Below, piece by piece: positions 48,416 to 62,680 of a stretch of DNA of 64,000 bases; the stretch's first letter is position 1, and each line of letters starts with the position of its first letter. The stretch covers positions 119,244,188 through 119,308,187 of the forward strand of contig OY720636.1 of the NCBI GenBank assembly GCA_963169105.1. The letters are read 5' to 3'. The stretch comes from Ceriagrion tenellum (Eukaryota; Arthropoda; Insecta; Odonata; Coenagrionidae). The notes beneath the pieces are model-generated. The model was not told where the DNA came from, ran no database searches, and worked only from the letters and a program-made list of their open reading frames with translations. The translations under genes and the position numbers were made by a program.

Positions 48416-50231
48416 TCCGACAAAGATATTTCAATAAATTGTTTCGTGGGACGCATGAAGTGAACTGCTTATTTTTCTTTATTAAAGCATTAGCTTCACC
48501 AAGTACGACTTGCGACGATGCTTACGCACAATCGCTCCCTGTCTACCTACCATTAGTGTCACACAAGCCAGTCGAATTTAGTTGCGTCCTTAAATTAGCT
48601 AACCATCATTGGACAAAGACTGTTAAGCATTGACTATCGTGGTGGTTACGACAATGTGGGTGATAGGTTACATTAGGATGAGTCCATTCCCCAAAGCGAG
48701 AAACAGTGGTACTTCTTAACATCCTCAAATATGAATCTCCTAACAAGTGGGTAGTGTGATTTACGAATGTATCAATTCGGAGACCATCTATTAATAATTT
48801 AATGGTTATTCCGTAGTATCCATAAATATTTTGTACATTTGAAAAAATATTTCTAAATTGTGGCGGGATATTAGCCAATTACCGAACGGAGGAAATTTTA
48901 GGTGAAATGCATTTATTGGCGCCTCACATTGCAAATTAACAAACTAGCATGAGAATCAAAACACGATTGCGTTGTACGTACGTTTTTTATGATAAAAATT
49001 GTTTTTTGATTTACCATATCTTAGAGTGAAAAATCAATATGTACTCTCTGAATGTACCTACAGCAGAAATTGGTGTTATTCCCTGAATGTCGACGGTACG
49101 AATCAATAACATTTATTTTGAACCGCTGAATATGAATTCGTGGTTAATTGATTCTTGTATCCACCAGACGGCAACGAAACTTGACTCTTTAAGAATAAAA
49201 ACTCCTGATTAACTCAACTACGATTCCATTAACACTTTTCCCCATTATTAATCATGAACTTATATTTAATAGGATGCTTGAATATTTAAGTGAAACTTAC
49301 ATACAGCTATACAAATGTCACCTTCAGCAAGGACGAAAACGCGCGAGGCGTGTATGAGGCAGCCCGATAGCGCTTAAACTGAAGTAGTAATAAGAGTCCT
49401 TGATCATGGCTGGGCAGTGGCTGATTTAAGTCAAACGCCAACATATTCGGCCGTTCTACAGCGCCCGGCGCCATAAATTCTCCACATTCAACCCGTCGAC
49501 GGGTACTGGACCCATTTTTTTTACGTGCTGCCTCTCCTTGCTCGCCCTTCCGGAAAAGCGTAAAAACCTGAACGAGGAAAACTGCGAGGATCCAATGCAC
49601 TAATCAAATGCGAGGGCATTCTCAGTCATCGATATAACAGATTTTCAGAGGTGGGAGATTCGTTCCGAACGTCATGCAACCACTTGAACCGCGAAACTAT
49701 CACCTTTCCAAATTGCAAAACAAATTACTCAAAATGAAATGTCTCATTTATTTCTCACTTTCTCGGGCTATTTACTTCAAACTCGCAGCCGTTTACATAT
49801 TCTTGCACGGTGACTTCCTCATACTTTTTCCAATTCTCATAAGGAAGGTACTATCCAACATTTAGGCCACATACCCCTTTATTGAAACATCGATCCCCAA
49901 TTCATGCGTAACTACCGTTCCGAAATGACGCTAAGTTATTCTTTGGATTTCAATAGCATTCATATCCTCAGATTTTTATTGATTGCCATGCATATTGAGA
50001 AATAGATCCCAAGAGTGGCATGGAGCAATTACGCAACTTCAAATAAAGAAATGCCATAATATTCACGCCGCTGAATATTTATCTCAGAATAAATTAAAAG
50101 TCACACAAAGGACTTATGAAGGAAGTCAATTTAGAAAGATTGATCGCATCAAACTAATATCACATGAATGCTAAACACAAAGTACTTCTTTTTCAAAGAG
50201 GTAGTCATGTGGTTGACTGTGTAACTAGCGC
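48416..50231. other. No gene recognised
   Basis: No recognisable feature; small frames only. Confidence 0.4.
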
Positions 50232-50269
50232 CACAAAATACTACCCGACTTGGTGGGCAGTATTTTGTG
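50232..50269. other. Strong small hairpin
   Basis: CACAAAATACTACCC and GGGCAGTATTTTGTG pair over 15 bases with one A-C mismatch around an 8-base loop. ACTTGGTGGG occurs in the loop/right arm and again at about 50271-50280. Confidence 0.6.
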
Positions 50270-51679
50270 TACTTGGTGGGTCACAGTAATAATCCCACAA
50301 ACATAAAACCTGCGTTAATGATTTGGACACATTTAATGGAATGGAGAGGTAAAATGTGATGACAAGAGCCACCAAGTCTGCTAGGAGTATCATGATCTAG
50401 CAATTGACTAATGCAATACATGCGCACGCGAAGGCTATAAAGTCTAGGAGTACAGGGATACTGTAATAAATAAGATATATCCATTAAACGGATCATAGTA
50501 ACATGACAATCTTTCGTAGACCGTTTACCAACAAATCCTCTTAAAAGAATGTGTATGCAAATATGCCAATAGAACAAAATTACGTAGATTCAAAAGTTTT
50601 GAGATACAAAGCATATTTCTTGATTATTCACAACAATAATTTCATTTCTATTAGATAGCTATTTCAGAGTCAAACTTATATTATACTACAGTAGACATTT
50701 CCATTAATATTGCTTTCCCCTGAATAGATATATTTCAGATATATTTTGAGGCTAGTGACATCATTGCAAATTCCTGATACCATGAAGTATAGCAAATACT
50801 TTCTGTCTTCCTTTATCTTTATTTAGAAAAGCAAAAGTGACGTGTGGAAGAGGTATTTTTGGTCATGAGGGTACTAATTATCTATTTTAACCCAAAATAT
50901 TGGTAAAAAGCCCGAGATATAACAAGTTTGCTTGAAAAACACTTTGAAAGAGAGCGATAGCTAAAGAAAGGGCAATAAACCAGAAATTACAGGTACTTTT
51001 GCTTCAGCGTACGCAGTTTTTTTCAAAGCCGAGGATTCAATATCGCGGAGTAGTCTCCCAGTGCCAAGTGAGACCACGTTTCCGGCGGAACGATCATAAG
51101 ATAGAAGGAAATAAGAAAATCGCTAGTCATTTATTTATCCTTTCCTCTAGGAGCTATTCTTTTCAAAGCGAGAAACACCCTTTTTAATCTCTGCCACCTT
51201 CACTGCCCATAATTTAGCACAAAGCAGGGTTCTACGCATCGGATTGGAGGAGGCTAAATACAATCGAAATAAGCAAATGAAAATCCAACCCTGTCACGCC
51301 GAAATGCAACAACTTGGTCCATGAGCATATGTTTTCCTCAACACTAACACGAGGCCTTAGCTCCCTCATTCAGAGATTCCTCTCGCACACCCAATCCCTG
51401 CGCCCTTTGCCGCTCCTCCTCTGAATACTTGCAGTACACGAACCTCCTTTCCGCTCTCCCTAATCCCCTTTCCACGGTTATTTCGTGGGGCCTGAACGGG
51501 CTTTCTGAAGCACTTTCCTTGGCCAGCCCCAACTCCCCGTCCTGTTTCCCGTCTAATTACTGAGGCTCCTCTCTAAGCCATTAAAGCTTCAAACGGTCAC
51601 CCCGTGGGCAGCTAGCCGCAAGATGTTGGTTTCGTGCGTGGAATGCGTGTTGCCCGTTGGTGAGGGTTCATATTCTCGG
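50270..51679. other. No gene recognised
   Basis: No recognisable feature. Confidence 0.4.
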
Positions 51680-51725
51680 CTTGTCTATTCTCCGAGCCGA
51701 GCGTAATGGCTTTCGAGCGAGCGAA
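51680..51725 (+). repeat. 46-bp repeat, copy 1
   Basis: Matches 52638-52683 with two differences (CTTGTCTATTCTCCG..., then GAGCGTAATGGCTTTCGAGC). The flanks do not match. Confidence 0.7.
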
Positions 51726-52637
51726 AGTGAATACAGTTATGAGACGGATGAAATTACAAATTAGTAAACTACATGCGGGGCGAGGGTGCATTTCATGAGC
51801 GAAGAAGTTTGGAACTGATACTGAAAACAGCTTACTGACACCTATTTCAAACAACCAACACTATCTCATACATTAAGGGGAAATACCGAATCAATGCTGG
51901 CAAAATCATATTTTATTAAAATCAAGTAGGGCAGCCTTTATAGTAAATGACCGACTTAGGATTGATAAATAGGTTTTGTTTGTGATCCCTTTTCCTCACT
52001 TCTATCCTTAGTTTATAGTAACTTTCCTCCGGGTCTGATGATAATAATAACATAAATAGCGCTTGAAAAAATTTAGTAAAAAAATCCCACTATTTCATCT
52101 GAAAAATGCTCTCATCAGCAATTTCAAATCACAAAATTGAGCTTTTTTCCCGATGGCTTTTAGATCAATTCAACAAAATCTATTACTTTACCGCGCATTA
52201 TTCCCCATTTGGTATTTCCAATCAATACTTCAGTCTTGTTCCATTCCGGCTAAGTTTTCTATCATTAATTCAGTTTAGGGATAGATTAGAATTCTCACCT
52301 CTAAATGCTGCATACCCAACACAAATATTACATACACTACATCCAAATCAAATAGGCGTTTCGACACTTCTTATGGTTATCAAATAAGTAGGAGTAGTCT
52401 TCATAAAACAGGATTCCCCGCGGCAGTAGACTTAACGAATTCGGACATTACTTCTGCGAACGATGTCATGTCGGAAAGTTCCGCGACACCTTCCAAACTG
52501 TGAATTCAAAGAGGAGGGATCTTTAACCGTGCCCAGCCGTTCCCAAAGGCGGCTCTCGCTCTGAATGGGCAAGGGGGTCGCTTAAACTTCGGCCCTGATT
52601 CAGTCGAGGGCTTCCAATTGCAAAGACTGCATGCGAT
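51726..52637. other. No gene recognised
   Basis: No recognisable feature apart from short frames. Confidence 0.4.
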
Positions 52638-52683
52638 CTTGTCTATTCTCCGGACCGAGCGTAATGGCTTTCGAGCGAGCGAA
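52638..52683 (+). repeat. 46-bp repeat, copy 2
   Basis: Second copy of 51680-51725, 958 bases downstream, in a GC-richer block. Confidence 0.7.
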
Positions 52684-54749
52684 CAAACCTTTAGGGGGCG
52701 GCCCACTGGTGCCTTTCTCCTTGATGGCCATTGTGGGAAATTGGGAATATTTCAAAGGTTATGGGGAGGCAATTAATATTCAATACCCCTGAGAGTATAG
52801 ACCCATAGTCATGCAGGGCCACCTTGCATCTCAACTTCGATATTTACGTTCGGGGGAAGATTCCTGAATTCCCACAAATGGAAGTTCTCTCAGTACTGAG
52901 ACTGCCTTTTCCGCATGAATTTCAAATCCGATCGAGGATATTAATATTCTATCATTCATCAATCGTTCCGAAAAGATATTTTTTTATAAAATTAGACAGT
53001 AGACAAAGGGGCAGCTAAGATGAATTTTCCATGCACATTGTATTATTTATTTCCCAACAGCTAAATCAGCATTTATCATCTGCATATACAACTACAAAAA
53101 CCTAATATCTCTGTAACTAGACTTTCATTCTTCTTTGGTATTTTTACGTCTCGAATTTCCATTACTACAAAACGTTGTCTACATTTAAAATATGTAATGA
53201 AATCACAAAAAAATTAAACAATTTTCGAGCTAAAAGCCTATTCCGATAACAAATTCATCAGTTAGTAGCCAGACCAAAATATCTTGAGCTCAGATATTTC
53301 TTCATGCGGATTGGCGTAGAATTCACCTTTTCAGTGAGATGAACGGAAAGATCAATAGTACTCTATGAAGCCATCAGCTTCCCCGCACCATGTCAGCTTA
53401 TTACACGATGTGAGAGATATAATTCAACTCCAAAGGCAATAACATTAATGCTTATAATGATATTGTTTCCACGACATATAAAATGATGTATTAAAATACG
53501 GTCAACAGAAATTATATTCTATAACGATAATTAAATCACATGAAAATAGTGTCCAAAAATCTTGATTTCATAAGAAAACATAAGGGACGCATATAACGTA
53601 AACATTACAATCTAGCAGCATGCGATCATGCATAAAATAATTGAAGCAATACATTTTGTCACAAGTTATCCGCAGGTATCTCACCAGTATATAGGCGGAG
53701 GATACTTCTTAACAATTTATGATAGGAATCACATAAATATTTTATTTGTAAGTTAATTTAGCATACCTCTCCATTGTTACACATGGATGGTAAAATGGGA
53801 AACATTTACATGAGAAGGAACAACGTATTTGCCGGATTCCAGAGGAAACACGTAAGGATAAAATAAAAGCATCTCTCAGGCGAGATAAGAAGTGTAGTTC
53901 AAGACTGTAACTACACTATGTATAAACAAGACTATGAGCCTAGAACTGACTTAGATCGTCTAGATCCTAGAACCTAGAAGCCAAGTACTGACTAAGAAAA
54001 TCAGGTGACACACAATGACCCAAAAGATTTTCTGAAAGGATTCTCTCTTCCCTTAATTCTGATGTGATTCGAAAACAAAAGATAATGCTTCGTAATTCTA
54101 TAGGCCCGCAAACCACTCCAAAGTTCAATACATCCTCTTTAAATGGAATATTTCATGATGCGCAGACAGCTTGCATAATTATCCAGAGCCATCAGCAACA
54201 CTTTCTGCGTGAATTAAACCGCAAAGGCATTGCTGAAATTTAAAAAAATTAAATTTTTGAATTAATGCCAAGGTTAATTCGCCATGAACTTCATTAACGT
54301 AATAATCGCTGGAGCCTTTGAAAACCAAACTTAAATATTAACCACACCGAGATTTTAGCAGTTTTTCAACTTGTTTGCTTAATTACCGTGCATTTTTCTC
54401 TCGTGGTTTTAATCCAAAATGAACTCATTTATCCTTTCAAATGAACTTACCAAGAATGTTATGCGTAAGCTTTGCCCTCAATACTACTGCTATACTCACA
54501 GCCACGTTACACATAGCTAAGAACGTAAATAACTACACATGCTAATTAATAACTTTTCAATGAGAATTTACTAAGTAAAAATGGAAATAAAAAATCGGTT
54601 TACATGAAAGATCTAAAATAAAGAGTAAACTAAATGAAACTCTGCAACATTGCTCTGGAACAAAATTTTTATTCCTTTATCCTCGTTAGAGAAATTGTAG
54701 CAGATTGCAAGTTATTTTCATGATATTGGTTTCACTGGCTGATCAAACA
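52684..54749. other. No gene recognised
   Basis: AT-rich; no recognisable feature. Confidence 0.4.
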
Positions 54750-54850
54750 GACCGGCAATCTCGGCTCGAATCCAGATCAAGTCAAATAATTTTTCATGGC
54801 GAATTTTTTCGCCTTTGTGAGTGTTTGCAGCTGTTGGTGTTATTGCGTAC
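54750..54850 (+). repeat. Possible SINE remnant
   Basis: CTCGGCTCGAATCCAGATCAAG resembles a decayed B-box region, followed by AATAATTTTTCATGGCGAAT similar to the AAAAATCATT text of the 34.9-kb repeat. Weak. Confidence 0.25.
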
Positions 54851-57800
54851 CACATTATTTGGGAATTAGGTTATTAAGGCCACCACACCCCACTTTTTTT
54901 CCCAGTTATAAGATATTAAAATTCGTCAAAATACCATACCACCGAAAAAATACATTTGACACTGATTAATTAGACCATGATTTTCCACTGCATTGAAAAA
55001 TTATTTCTGGTATGTAGAATTACAGATTATTACAAGTCAATCTAACAGAATCTGACTACTATTGTCAGCCTGCAAGTTATAATGACAACTTACACGATTA
55101 ATGACTCTCTTTTAGTAACAATCAGTATTATATTTTTCAAGGGGGTCATGTTTCAATTCAGCCGAAGGATAATCCTCTTCAACTTAACTTGGTGAATAAT
55201 TAACGCGAATACTCCAAGTGTCATAAGTTCAACATAATATATTATTCAATCAAAACTAAAATATCAACAATATTAATTGTAAAATGAGATAACGCTCATC
55301 ATGGGACCAATGCTATTTAATATTTGACGTGTTGAGAAAGAGAATTTGTTTCCAGGAATTTGAAGAAAAATAAGTTTAAATATGGAATCCGAACATTACT
55401 TGAATAATTTGAATAATTAAATACCAAAAGGGAAAGTAGATCCTAATTAAATTCGAGCTGAAAATTCGATTGGAACGATTCAACTATTTACCTAGGAAAT
55501 ATACAATTGGTATGAAGTAGAATGAAGTAAACACATCAAAACCAAGTTTATTTGGGGGGCTTAATAGCTCAAGCAAAACAGAAGCATCGTACACGTCTTA
55601 ATACTTGCATAAGCATAATATGATGTCTAGTTAAAGAGTAATAATAGGAGGTCATTTAAAAGCCTATGAACGAGGAATACGCAGCCAATAATATATTTTT
55701 TTAATATAAGGGGTCAAATGAAAGAGCCGAGGATATCAGGATGGCTAGCGTCAGAGGCAGGTACGATAGCGATCTGGTGCGCAAAGAGTACTCGCTTCTT
55801 CTAATGTCTCGCTTGGAAATAACAATAATGACTACAGCCGTTCCCGAAAACATCCACAATTCATGTTGACTTTTTTGAACTTTACATCACCAGTAAGTAG
55901 GAGCGTCAAAGCAAAGAGGGGGACCCATGAATCCGTTCCCAAGAAAATAGGTAAGTAGTCTCGTACGTATGTGTGCATGTGACCGACATAGGTGGGGAAA
56001 AATCACGCGCAACTTTCGTGGATGACGACCAAGGACTGCCGTGAGTGTGGAGAAGTTAAATAGAAGGGTAAGGTGAAAAGCGAAAGGGATAGAGGAAAAC
56101 AGTCGCAAGTCGAGGAGCACACATACGCAGAAGAAAAAAAAAAGAAAGAAACTTTTCACTTTGTCATTTTTTTCAGACTACGTTTCCCTCTGGGGCGAAA
56201 TGGGCGCTTTGGTCGTGTTTAGAGGGTGCGCTGGGGACGGAAGCGACGTTCTACTGTTCTCTATCTTTCTCGTTCCGTGTTTTTCACGGCTTACAATGAT
56301 TTATGGAGGATAGAAAAAAATAACAGAATCCGCGGGACAGGATCAACCGCTACCGCGCCCTCTAGGGGGATAAAAATAAAAGAGTAAACGAGCGTTTTGC
56401 GGGTAAAAACCAACCCCACCTTCTCGTGCTGCCAGCCCCGTTCACTCATTTCCGTGCGCCAACCTCAACTCTCAACGGTCTCACTTTACCACCACACTAG
56501 AAGAGTACCCTCCCACGCAGCACCAGGACATTCCTTCAAAAATTAGCCACAAAAATCTAAACCACAATCCCATCGCCCAAGTGGCGTGATTGACATTTTT
56601 TTCTCATAATTCACGCGCTAACTCAACCATCCACTCCGCCTCGTACAAAGTCGTTACATTTCCATTTAAAATAGGACTGTTTCGGGCCAAACTTTGTTCA
56701 ATTTAATAAACATATGGCAAAGCTTTAAAAATTTTCAGACAAAGATTATTTTGCTGATCATGGTTACGATAATTCGTTGCCATTCCCTCGGTAATCTTGG
56801 AGATAAATTGATGTCACCATGGTAAAAAATGAATCATAGGGTGGAAAATATTGCGCCATCGTTTTTAATAATTTGCTAATGACATTAGTTTCCACTAATC
56901 ACCTTTTTAATGCTGGGCGTCCTTCACCGTCGCCTCAGGACGAAATACAGACAAACCCCCGACCTCTTAGTTTTATTTTCTCATAAATTCCACTAGGGCC
57001 GATTCCGTCCGTCAAAGATGGCCTGCAATGATGCGTCACTCTTTACAACACGTCACTCGCATCATTAATTAACTGATATAAAAAGGATACGTGAAACAAC
57101 AACGCCCTTAAAGTTCACCCGCTGGAAATTTTTACGTTCCACTTCTTTCTTTCACGGAATGAGTACTTCCCATTGCATCAAGTCCCTCGAGGATAATCCT
57201 CGGTTAAAATGAAGTAATGGAGCTACCTAATGGGCAAAAGTTAAGGGGAATACTGCGAGCTTTATTCGCGTCACGGGCGGATACCGAGCAACGAGATAAC
57301 TCTCCACGTTTTCTGTCTCTTGTACATAATCCTGAGCCTCGGAAATGTATCGCAAACTCGAACCATTCGTTTTTTATTCGCGAAAAGACAATTTTCTTAA
57401 GTGTCCCTAAATTTTTTCCACTGCTTTCTTCCTCCCTTTTTAGCTAGCATCTCGGGGCACATCATTATTATTTTCGCGAGCTCCCTAACTTTTTTACAAT
57501 TGTTCTTCTAAGTGACTTAAGATCAATTATCTTAAGTGCTCAGAAATTCCAGCGGGTGTTCCACCGAGATGTACAATCATGAAAGATAATAATTTTCATG
57601 TTATAAAAGATTATGCAGCATACAACTTCTCATTTATATAGCACTAACTCTGGGAAGTAAATTTGCCATATCGCATGAAAATCTATGATCGCATATAATT
57701 AAGTCCACACATACCCAGGCAACGTTAGTTATTAACAAAAATCACTTATCAAAACCTCAAGTACTATATATATCCACCCAAGTACTATAAATCTTCGAGA

Positions 57801-59714
57801 TGGGGGCCAAGCGTCACTATATGAATCAACCATATGTATGAAAGGCGTACCAAGGCATTAAGCGTAGAAAAAAACTAAATTATACATTTTTTTACTTTTA
57901 TTAGCTTAGGAAATGAATTCCAGTCATTCAATAAGCAATTTTATTCCAAAAATAAAATGTACATATTCGAGAACAATTTTTCGATAAAAGCTGAGCATTT
58001 AAAATGTAGACTAAAAACCTCGGATATTTATGACGATGATGATACTGATAGCTTCACGATATAGATGATATTTTTAATTAATATCCAGATTCTTTTTCTT
58101 CTATTCCATAAAGGACCTTGAGCTTGAAACTCTATTGATTTAACTGAAAGTTAGGATATTTACACTTTATTTCATCGCCTCAATTAAGCGATATGTGTTG
58201 GGGGAAAAGTAGCTGTATTTGCGTGGCACTCAGACAATCGTAATATCCAAGGCTTAAAAGTATTTACACCGATAGGAGGCAAAAAAAATGTGTTTCCAAA
58301 GCTAAATCTATTAGTGAGCATAGATACAAGTTCTTAGTTTTTCACCTTTCGTTGCATTAGCAGGTAGAGTATCACAACGCTGACGTAACCATTAACTAAT
58401 ACTAAATTTCTAATTAAAATAAAGCATAGAATACCAAAAGCCAAGATGGGGAATATAAGTTTATGATTCTTCGAAAAAATATAATGGACGAAAATAAGAA
58501 GGCGGTATAAGTACAAGTTTAAAACAGGAGCACAGAATTACATGAGAGTATATAGAATGGGATTACCGACGTAACTCTTTCAGGTGTCGCTTGAAGGGAA
58601 TAAAATGAAGGTATTTAAATTTAACGGATACATAGAGAAATGCGCTTTTATGTATTAGAGGCATATCCATTGAAAATATGCATAGAGGGGTAGAACGGAT
58701 AGAGGATAGTTCGTCCCAGGAATACGGAACATGTGGCTGAGGGTGACTGGGGCCCAAGTTTACTCGAAGAGGGGTCTCAGGAATTTTAAGACTTCAATCT
58801 GTCAAAATTGTGATAAGATTGAAGTATCATAGGTACACAATTTCGCAAGTTATGAACCAAGAATTGTCTTCGACTCAATGAGTGACCAGGGTCGGATAGT
58901 AAGCCATTGCTTTCAAACAAATACTTCTTAGCTCTCATCAATGCAGCTTATTTATTTTATCCGTCGCTATTCCACATGCAAAGAGCCGTCTAAGAAGAAA
59001 CAAAGGTGAAGGACACTATCCGAATACTTTCTGAGGATAGTTTGGCCAAGATTACAAAACTATCATTTATTGCGCTGCTTTTTCGGCCTGGATTACATTA
59101 CAAATGAATGCACGATACTGACACCCTCAGTGGTCGACCGACTCACTATCAGCCTTTCATTAGTCAGACCTTAAGCTTCATTAGTGTCCCTACACAGGAA
59201 TGGCTTTGAAACATGTCAGAAGGGCGCTAGGGAGTAGGGTAGAGCTAAAGGGGAGGATGAATACCCTTTCCACGTCATCAAAGGGGTGGACCGTCCTTCC
59301 GTTTTACTTTCAGGGCCAATTTCAGGTTCCAATTGGTCCCTTTGTTTGCCTCGTAAAGGTTTTCTTAGCGTCAGGATTGAAAAACACGCCCACGTCAAGA
59401 GGTATCTTGCGTCCAGAGTCCCTACTTTGTGTGTACCGCAATTTAATTGCATTCTATCCACTTTAACCGCAAGTCAACCTTATCACACAGACTTTGGTGT
59501 TCTTGGGATAGCAATTTCTTGCAGAATAGAATTTTTTAGAAGGATTCTTGTTTTGCAAAGGAGAAAGAAAACAGACTTCATAACGTAAACGACCGAAGTT
59601 CATTTAAATGGCAAAAGGTTATTAATATTGGTGCATCTGAATGTTTCAGTTAAAGCGCCATTATCTAGATGAGTTTACAAAACCTAAGGCTTACTCTGAT
59701 TTCTAGTCTCTTTA
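54851..59714. other. No gene recognised
   Basis: About 4.9 kb. A GC-richer block at 56170-56560 has no frame I recognise. GATATAAAAAGG near 57074 looks like a TATA box, but nothing downstream supports a gene. Confidence 0.4.
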
Positions 59715-60340
59715 AGGTAGTGCAAGCGAGATAGTTCCCTAAACATAATAGAGACCATATCCGAATTGTACGTCTAAATTTGACCAGCTGTGAAAGACAC
59801 GAATTAAATACTGCATTATTAATGATGCAATAATATAGTTTTACATGTCAGAAATTGTAAGAAATCAAATGAAAATATCTAATATTTTCTAATCTAAAAA
59901 TCTAATCTAATCTAAAAAATGAGTCTTTAACTATACTCATTTTTTACGCAGTACGTTTGTAAATCCATCAAAACGGAAAGTTTATTGTGATTCCGAAAAA
60001 TTTATTGCGGTGACAATATGATTAACTCTCAAAAAGTGTTAAGAAAACACACTAACTGTAAGTACACACTGTTGATTTTTTTATGAGATTTATGTGTAGG
60101 GAATGCCTCATTTGTTAAATAAGGTCTCTAAGGAGCCCATACAAGTACTATTTCCCATGTAAAAGGGCTGGTATTTTCTGGCAAATATTTCAGAAAGTTG
60201 TGCGGTAAGGGGTTGAATTTTTGACGTCAATGAAAGGGTGATATATTTTTCTTTAAGATGAGACCAAATTGATTCATTAATTTCTAGTTAAATGATGTTT
60301 CGCTCAAACTACCTAAATAAAGACCTATATCAGACCTGAC
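59715..60340 (+). repeat. Dispersed repeat, copy 2 of 2
   Basis: Aligns with 14030-14600. This copy carries an insertion of repeated TCTAATCTAA words at about 59877-59920. Confidence 0.75.
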
Positions 60341-62504
60341 GCTACTCTTATTTTTAGTTTTTTTATTCGGAAACAGGCTGTTGAACATAATTTTATCAAA
60401 CGTCTCTTTCCATAGTTGTGGTGACATGAAAAACGGAGCAAGAGTAATATTGTGCATAAGTTTTATGAAGGAATTAACTCACACTTATATGAGGAATACG
60501 GGTATCAAAAGCGTTACTTTTCTACACTATTTTGACCCTGAAATCATTCTGGGCACTGAGCGCTGTTTCCTCTCTCACGTCCACGACAGTTATAAAATTG
60601 GCAGCTTATGTGTTATTTAGGTTCATCTCGCATTTAGATGCATCTTCTAAATATTAGTATTTACTTTGCCATTCCGTCCTATAATTGCACCTTTCACCTC
60701 ACAACCTCTAGTCTAGTCATCACATTTCTGGTGGAGTTAAATGAGTATGTCTCCCGCTCACATCATCACACCTTGTTAAGGTTCCCTTTGTTTCTTATGA
60801 TTGTAACGCCCAGCAACACCTGTTCCTGTCCAACTCAAGCAACTCGTAGGCTCAAGAGTTTTCCATTGTTAATCTTAAGACTTAAGAAAGGCTTACCAAT
60901 GTCATAATTAGACACTTAGTCTCACCATTGATCAGGAAAGAGGTTAAGGAATCCCAAGAAAGCAGTAACAAAATTCTGAGAAAGAGTAGCGAAACAAATA
61001 AAGAAACAAAAGAGTAGAGAAAAGAAAGTGTTTCAATCAAGGGCTCCAGGAGGAACACGCTGTCTTTTAATTATCGGTTGCGTGAACGAGATAAAAAGAG
61101 AGGGTAGTAGGTGAGGGATGGTTACCAAATACATAGGACAAAATTACCATCCAATTGTCAGGTAAGTCCTGAGATAAACCCTCTCCTTTCGAAGAAGAAA
61201 TAAAAGTTCTTCAAATTTCGAAAAATTGAATTTTTTTGAACACTCATTGGATGCAACCCTCTTTAACGGTTACAGAGGATTGGACGGCAGTACGTGAAAA
61301 GAGGGATTCGAGAGAAAAAAAGGATTGGAGCACGTTAGGTGGGAATTAGAGGTCCTTTTATTCTCATTCAAGAGCCAATGCAGGAGAGAAGGGGGTTTTC
61401 AGAGGGATGAAGTCCCGCATTTCCTCCGCATCGAACGTCTGAGGAATCCTCGTTCCGTGCGCTGGCAGATTCCACGATTCGACAAGCCATTTATTTCTCT
61501 TCCCGGTGATTTCCACCCTCTCCTGCAGATACGCCAACTCAACCCACCTCAATCCCAGCGAAGGAATCGTCCAGATTCTCACAGCTGGGATGGTGATCAG
61601 AGCCAGTCCACGGAGGATAGAACCTTCACATACCGAACACCCTTCCTCTAATTACTTACTCTTGGCAACGCATCACCCGGCGAAGGGAGGGGAGTGAGAG
61701 CTGGGGGAGAGGAATCTTTTGAGTACCAGCCGATCTTTGTGAGGTTATTTCCTTTCTCTCACTTTTCGATAGGAAAAAGATAAGGGGGCAGGGTTCAAAG
61801 GCGAGCTAAACAATGTAGGACGAGACCATTTCCTTCTCTCCGCTATAGATCCCAGTCATTATTTAAGCCTTAGGTTTAAGTACTATTCGTCCCCCACTAT
61901 TTTGCTAATAATTACCCAAATGGATAAAGGTGACATATCGAGAAAGAGATGACTAAGGCATGCATTTAGCATGATATAATAAGTTAATAGCTAAAAAAGA
62001 CTACAAGGGATATTTTCTACTTCATTTCTAGGTAAAGTTATTTTCACAGCGTAGCTGCCGAAATAATTAGCATTTTGATCCAGAGATTGAAAGAGAATTG
62101 CAGGTATTTCCCAATATTAACGTCCACCAATTGCTTCCACGGACAGAATTCTCAGAAAAACTGCCAGAAACCCATAGCATGATGTATATTAAAAACCGAA
62201 ATAATGAGAAAGGTTAAAATTGAAAATTTTCCATGAATTCAGCTCAAACTTCTCATTAAAAGTAGGAATTTCATATATATGAGTATACAGACATAAATTT
62301 TTAATTCCACAGCTGTCAGTTCCATATCAGTAAGTTGGTAAATGTTTATCTCACATAAAAATTGGGCATTAAGGATTGCTCGAATAGTTTTTTTCGGACG
62401 AAAAATTTGTGAAATGATCACGCCATAGATCTCCAAACATAATCAAACACATTCGAAAAAGGATCTCTCACAAATTCAAAACTAACTTTAACTACAAACT
62501 CTTA
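60341..62504. other. No gene recognised
   Basis: Frames at 60381-60907 and 61325-61697 have no recognisable domain. Confidence 0.4.
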
Positions 62505-62680
62505 TAGATATACTTAATTCCACATCAAAACAGTCCTTGCACTTTTCCACCACTGTTTATTAATGTACTACCTATACAATTGTACCTGAGAATGCAGCAA
62601 GCTGCGAAACGCGTAGTACATTAATAAATATTAGCGGAAATGTACAAGGATTGTTTTCATATGGATTCAAGTATAAAATA
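62505..62680. mobile_element. Foldback centred on a hammerhead-like ribozyme
   Basis: Arms of about 67 bases (62505-62571 and 62613-62680) are imperfect reverse complements, with a perfect 16-bp core TTTATTAATGTACTAC (62556-62571) / GTAGTACATTAATAAA (62613-62628). A hammerhead-like core lies between. No coding sequence. It may be a solo Penelope terminus or a self-standing ribozyme-bearing repeat. Confidence 0.6.
62582..62619 (+). ncRNA. Hammerhead-like ribozyme motif, 62.6 kb
   Basis: GTAC (62582-62585), CTGAGAA (62586-62592, A in place of the G at core position 8), U, perfect stem GCAG-CAAG-CTGC, GAAA (62606-62609), palindromic CGCG (62610-62613), TA, GTAC (62616-62619). Same plan as the 42.4-kb copy. 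The G8-to-A change affects a catalytic base in known hammerheads, so this copy may be slow or dead. Confidence 0.55.

Noticed and set aside
56680..56720. GGCCCGAAACAGTCC on the minus strand
   Set aside because: It resembles the GAAAC part of the Penelope ends, but no CUGANGA box or stem II lies upstream, so it is too weak to list as a ribozyme.
57060..57130. TATA-box-like GATATAAAAAGG
   Set aside because: No gene downstream and no other promoter element; such words are frequent in AT-rich DNA.
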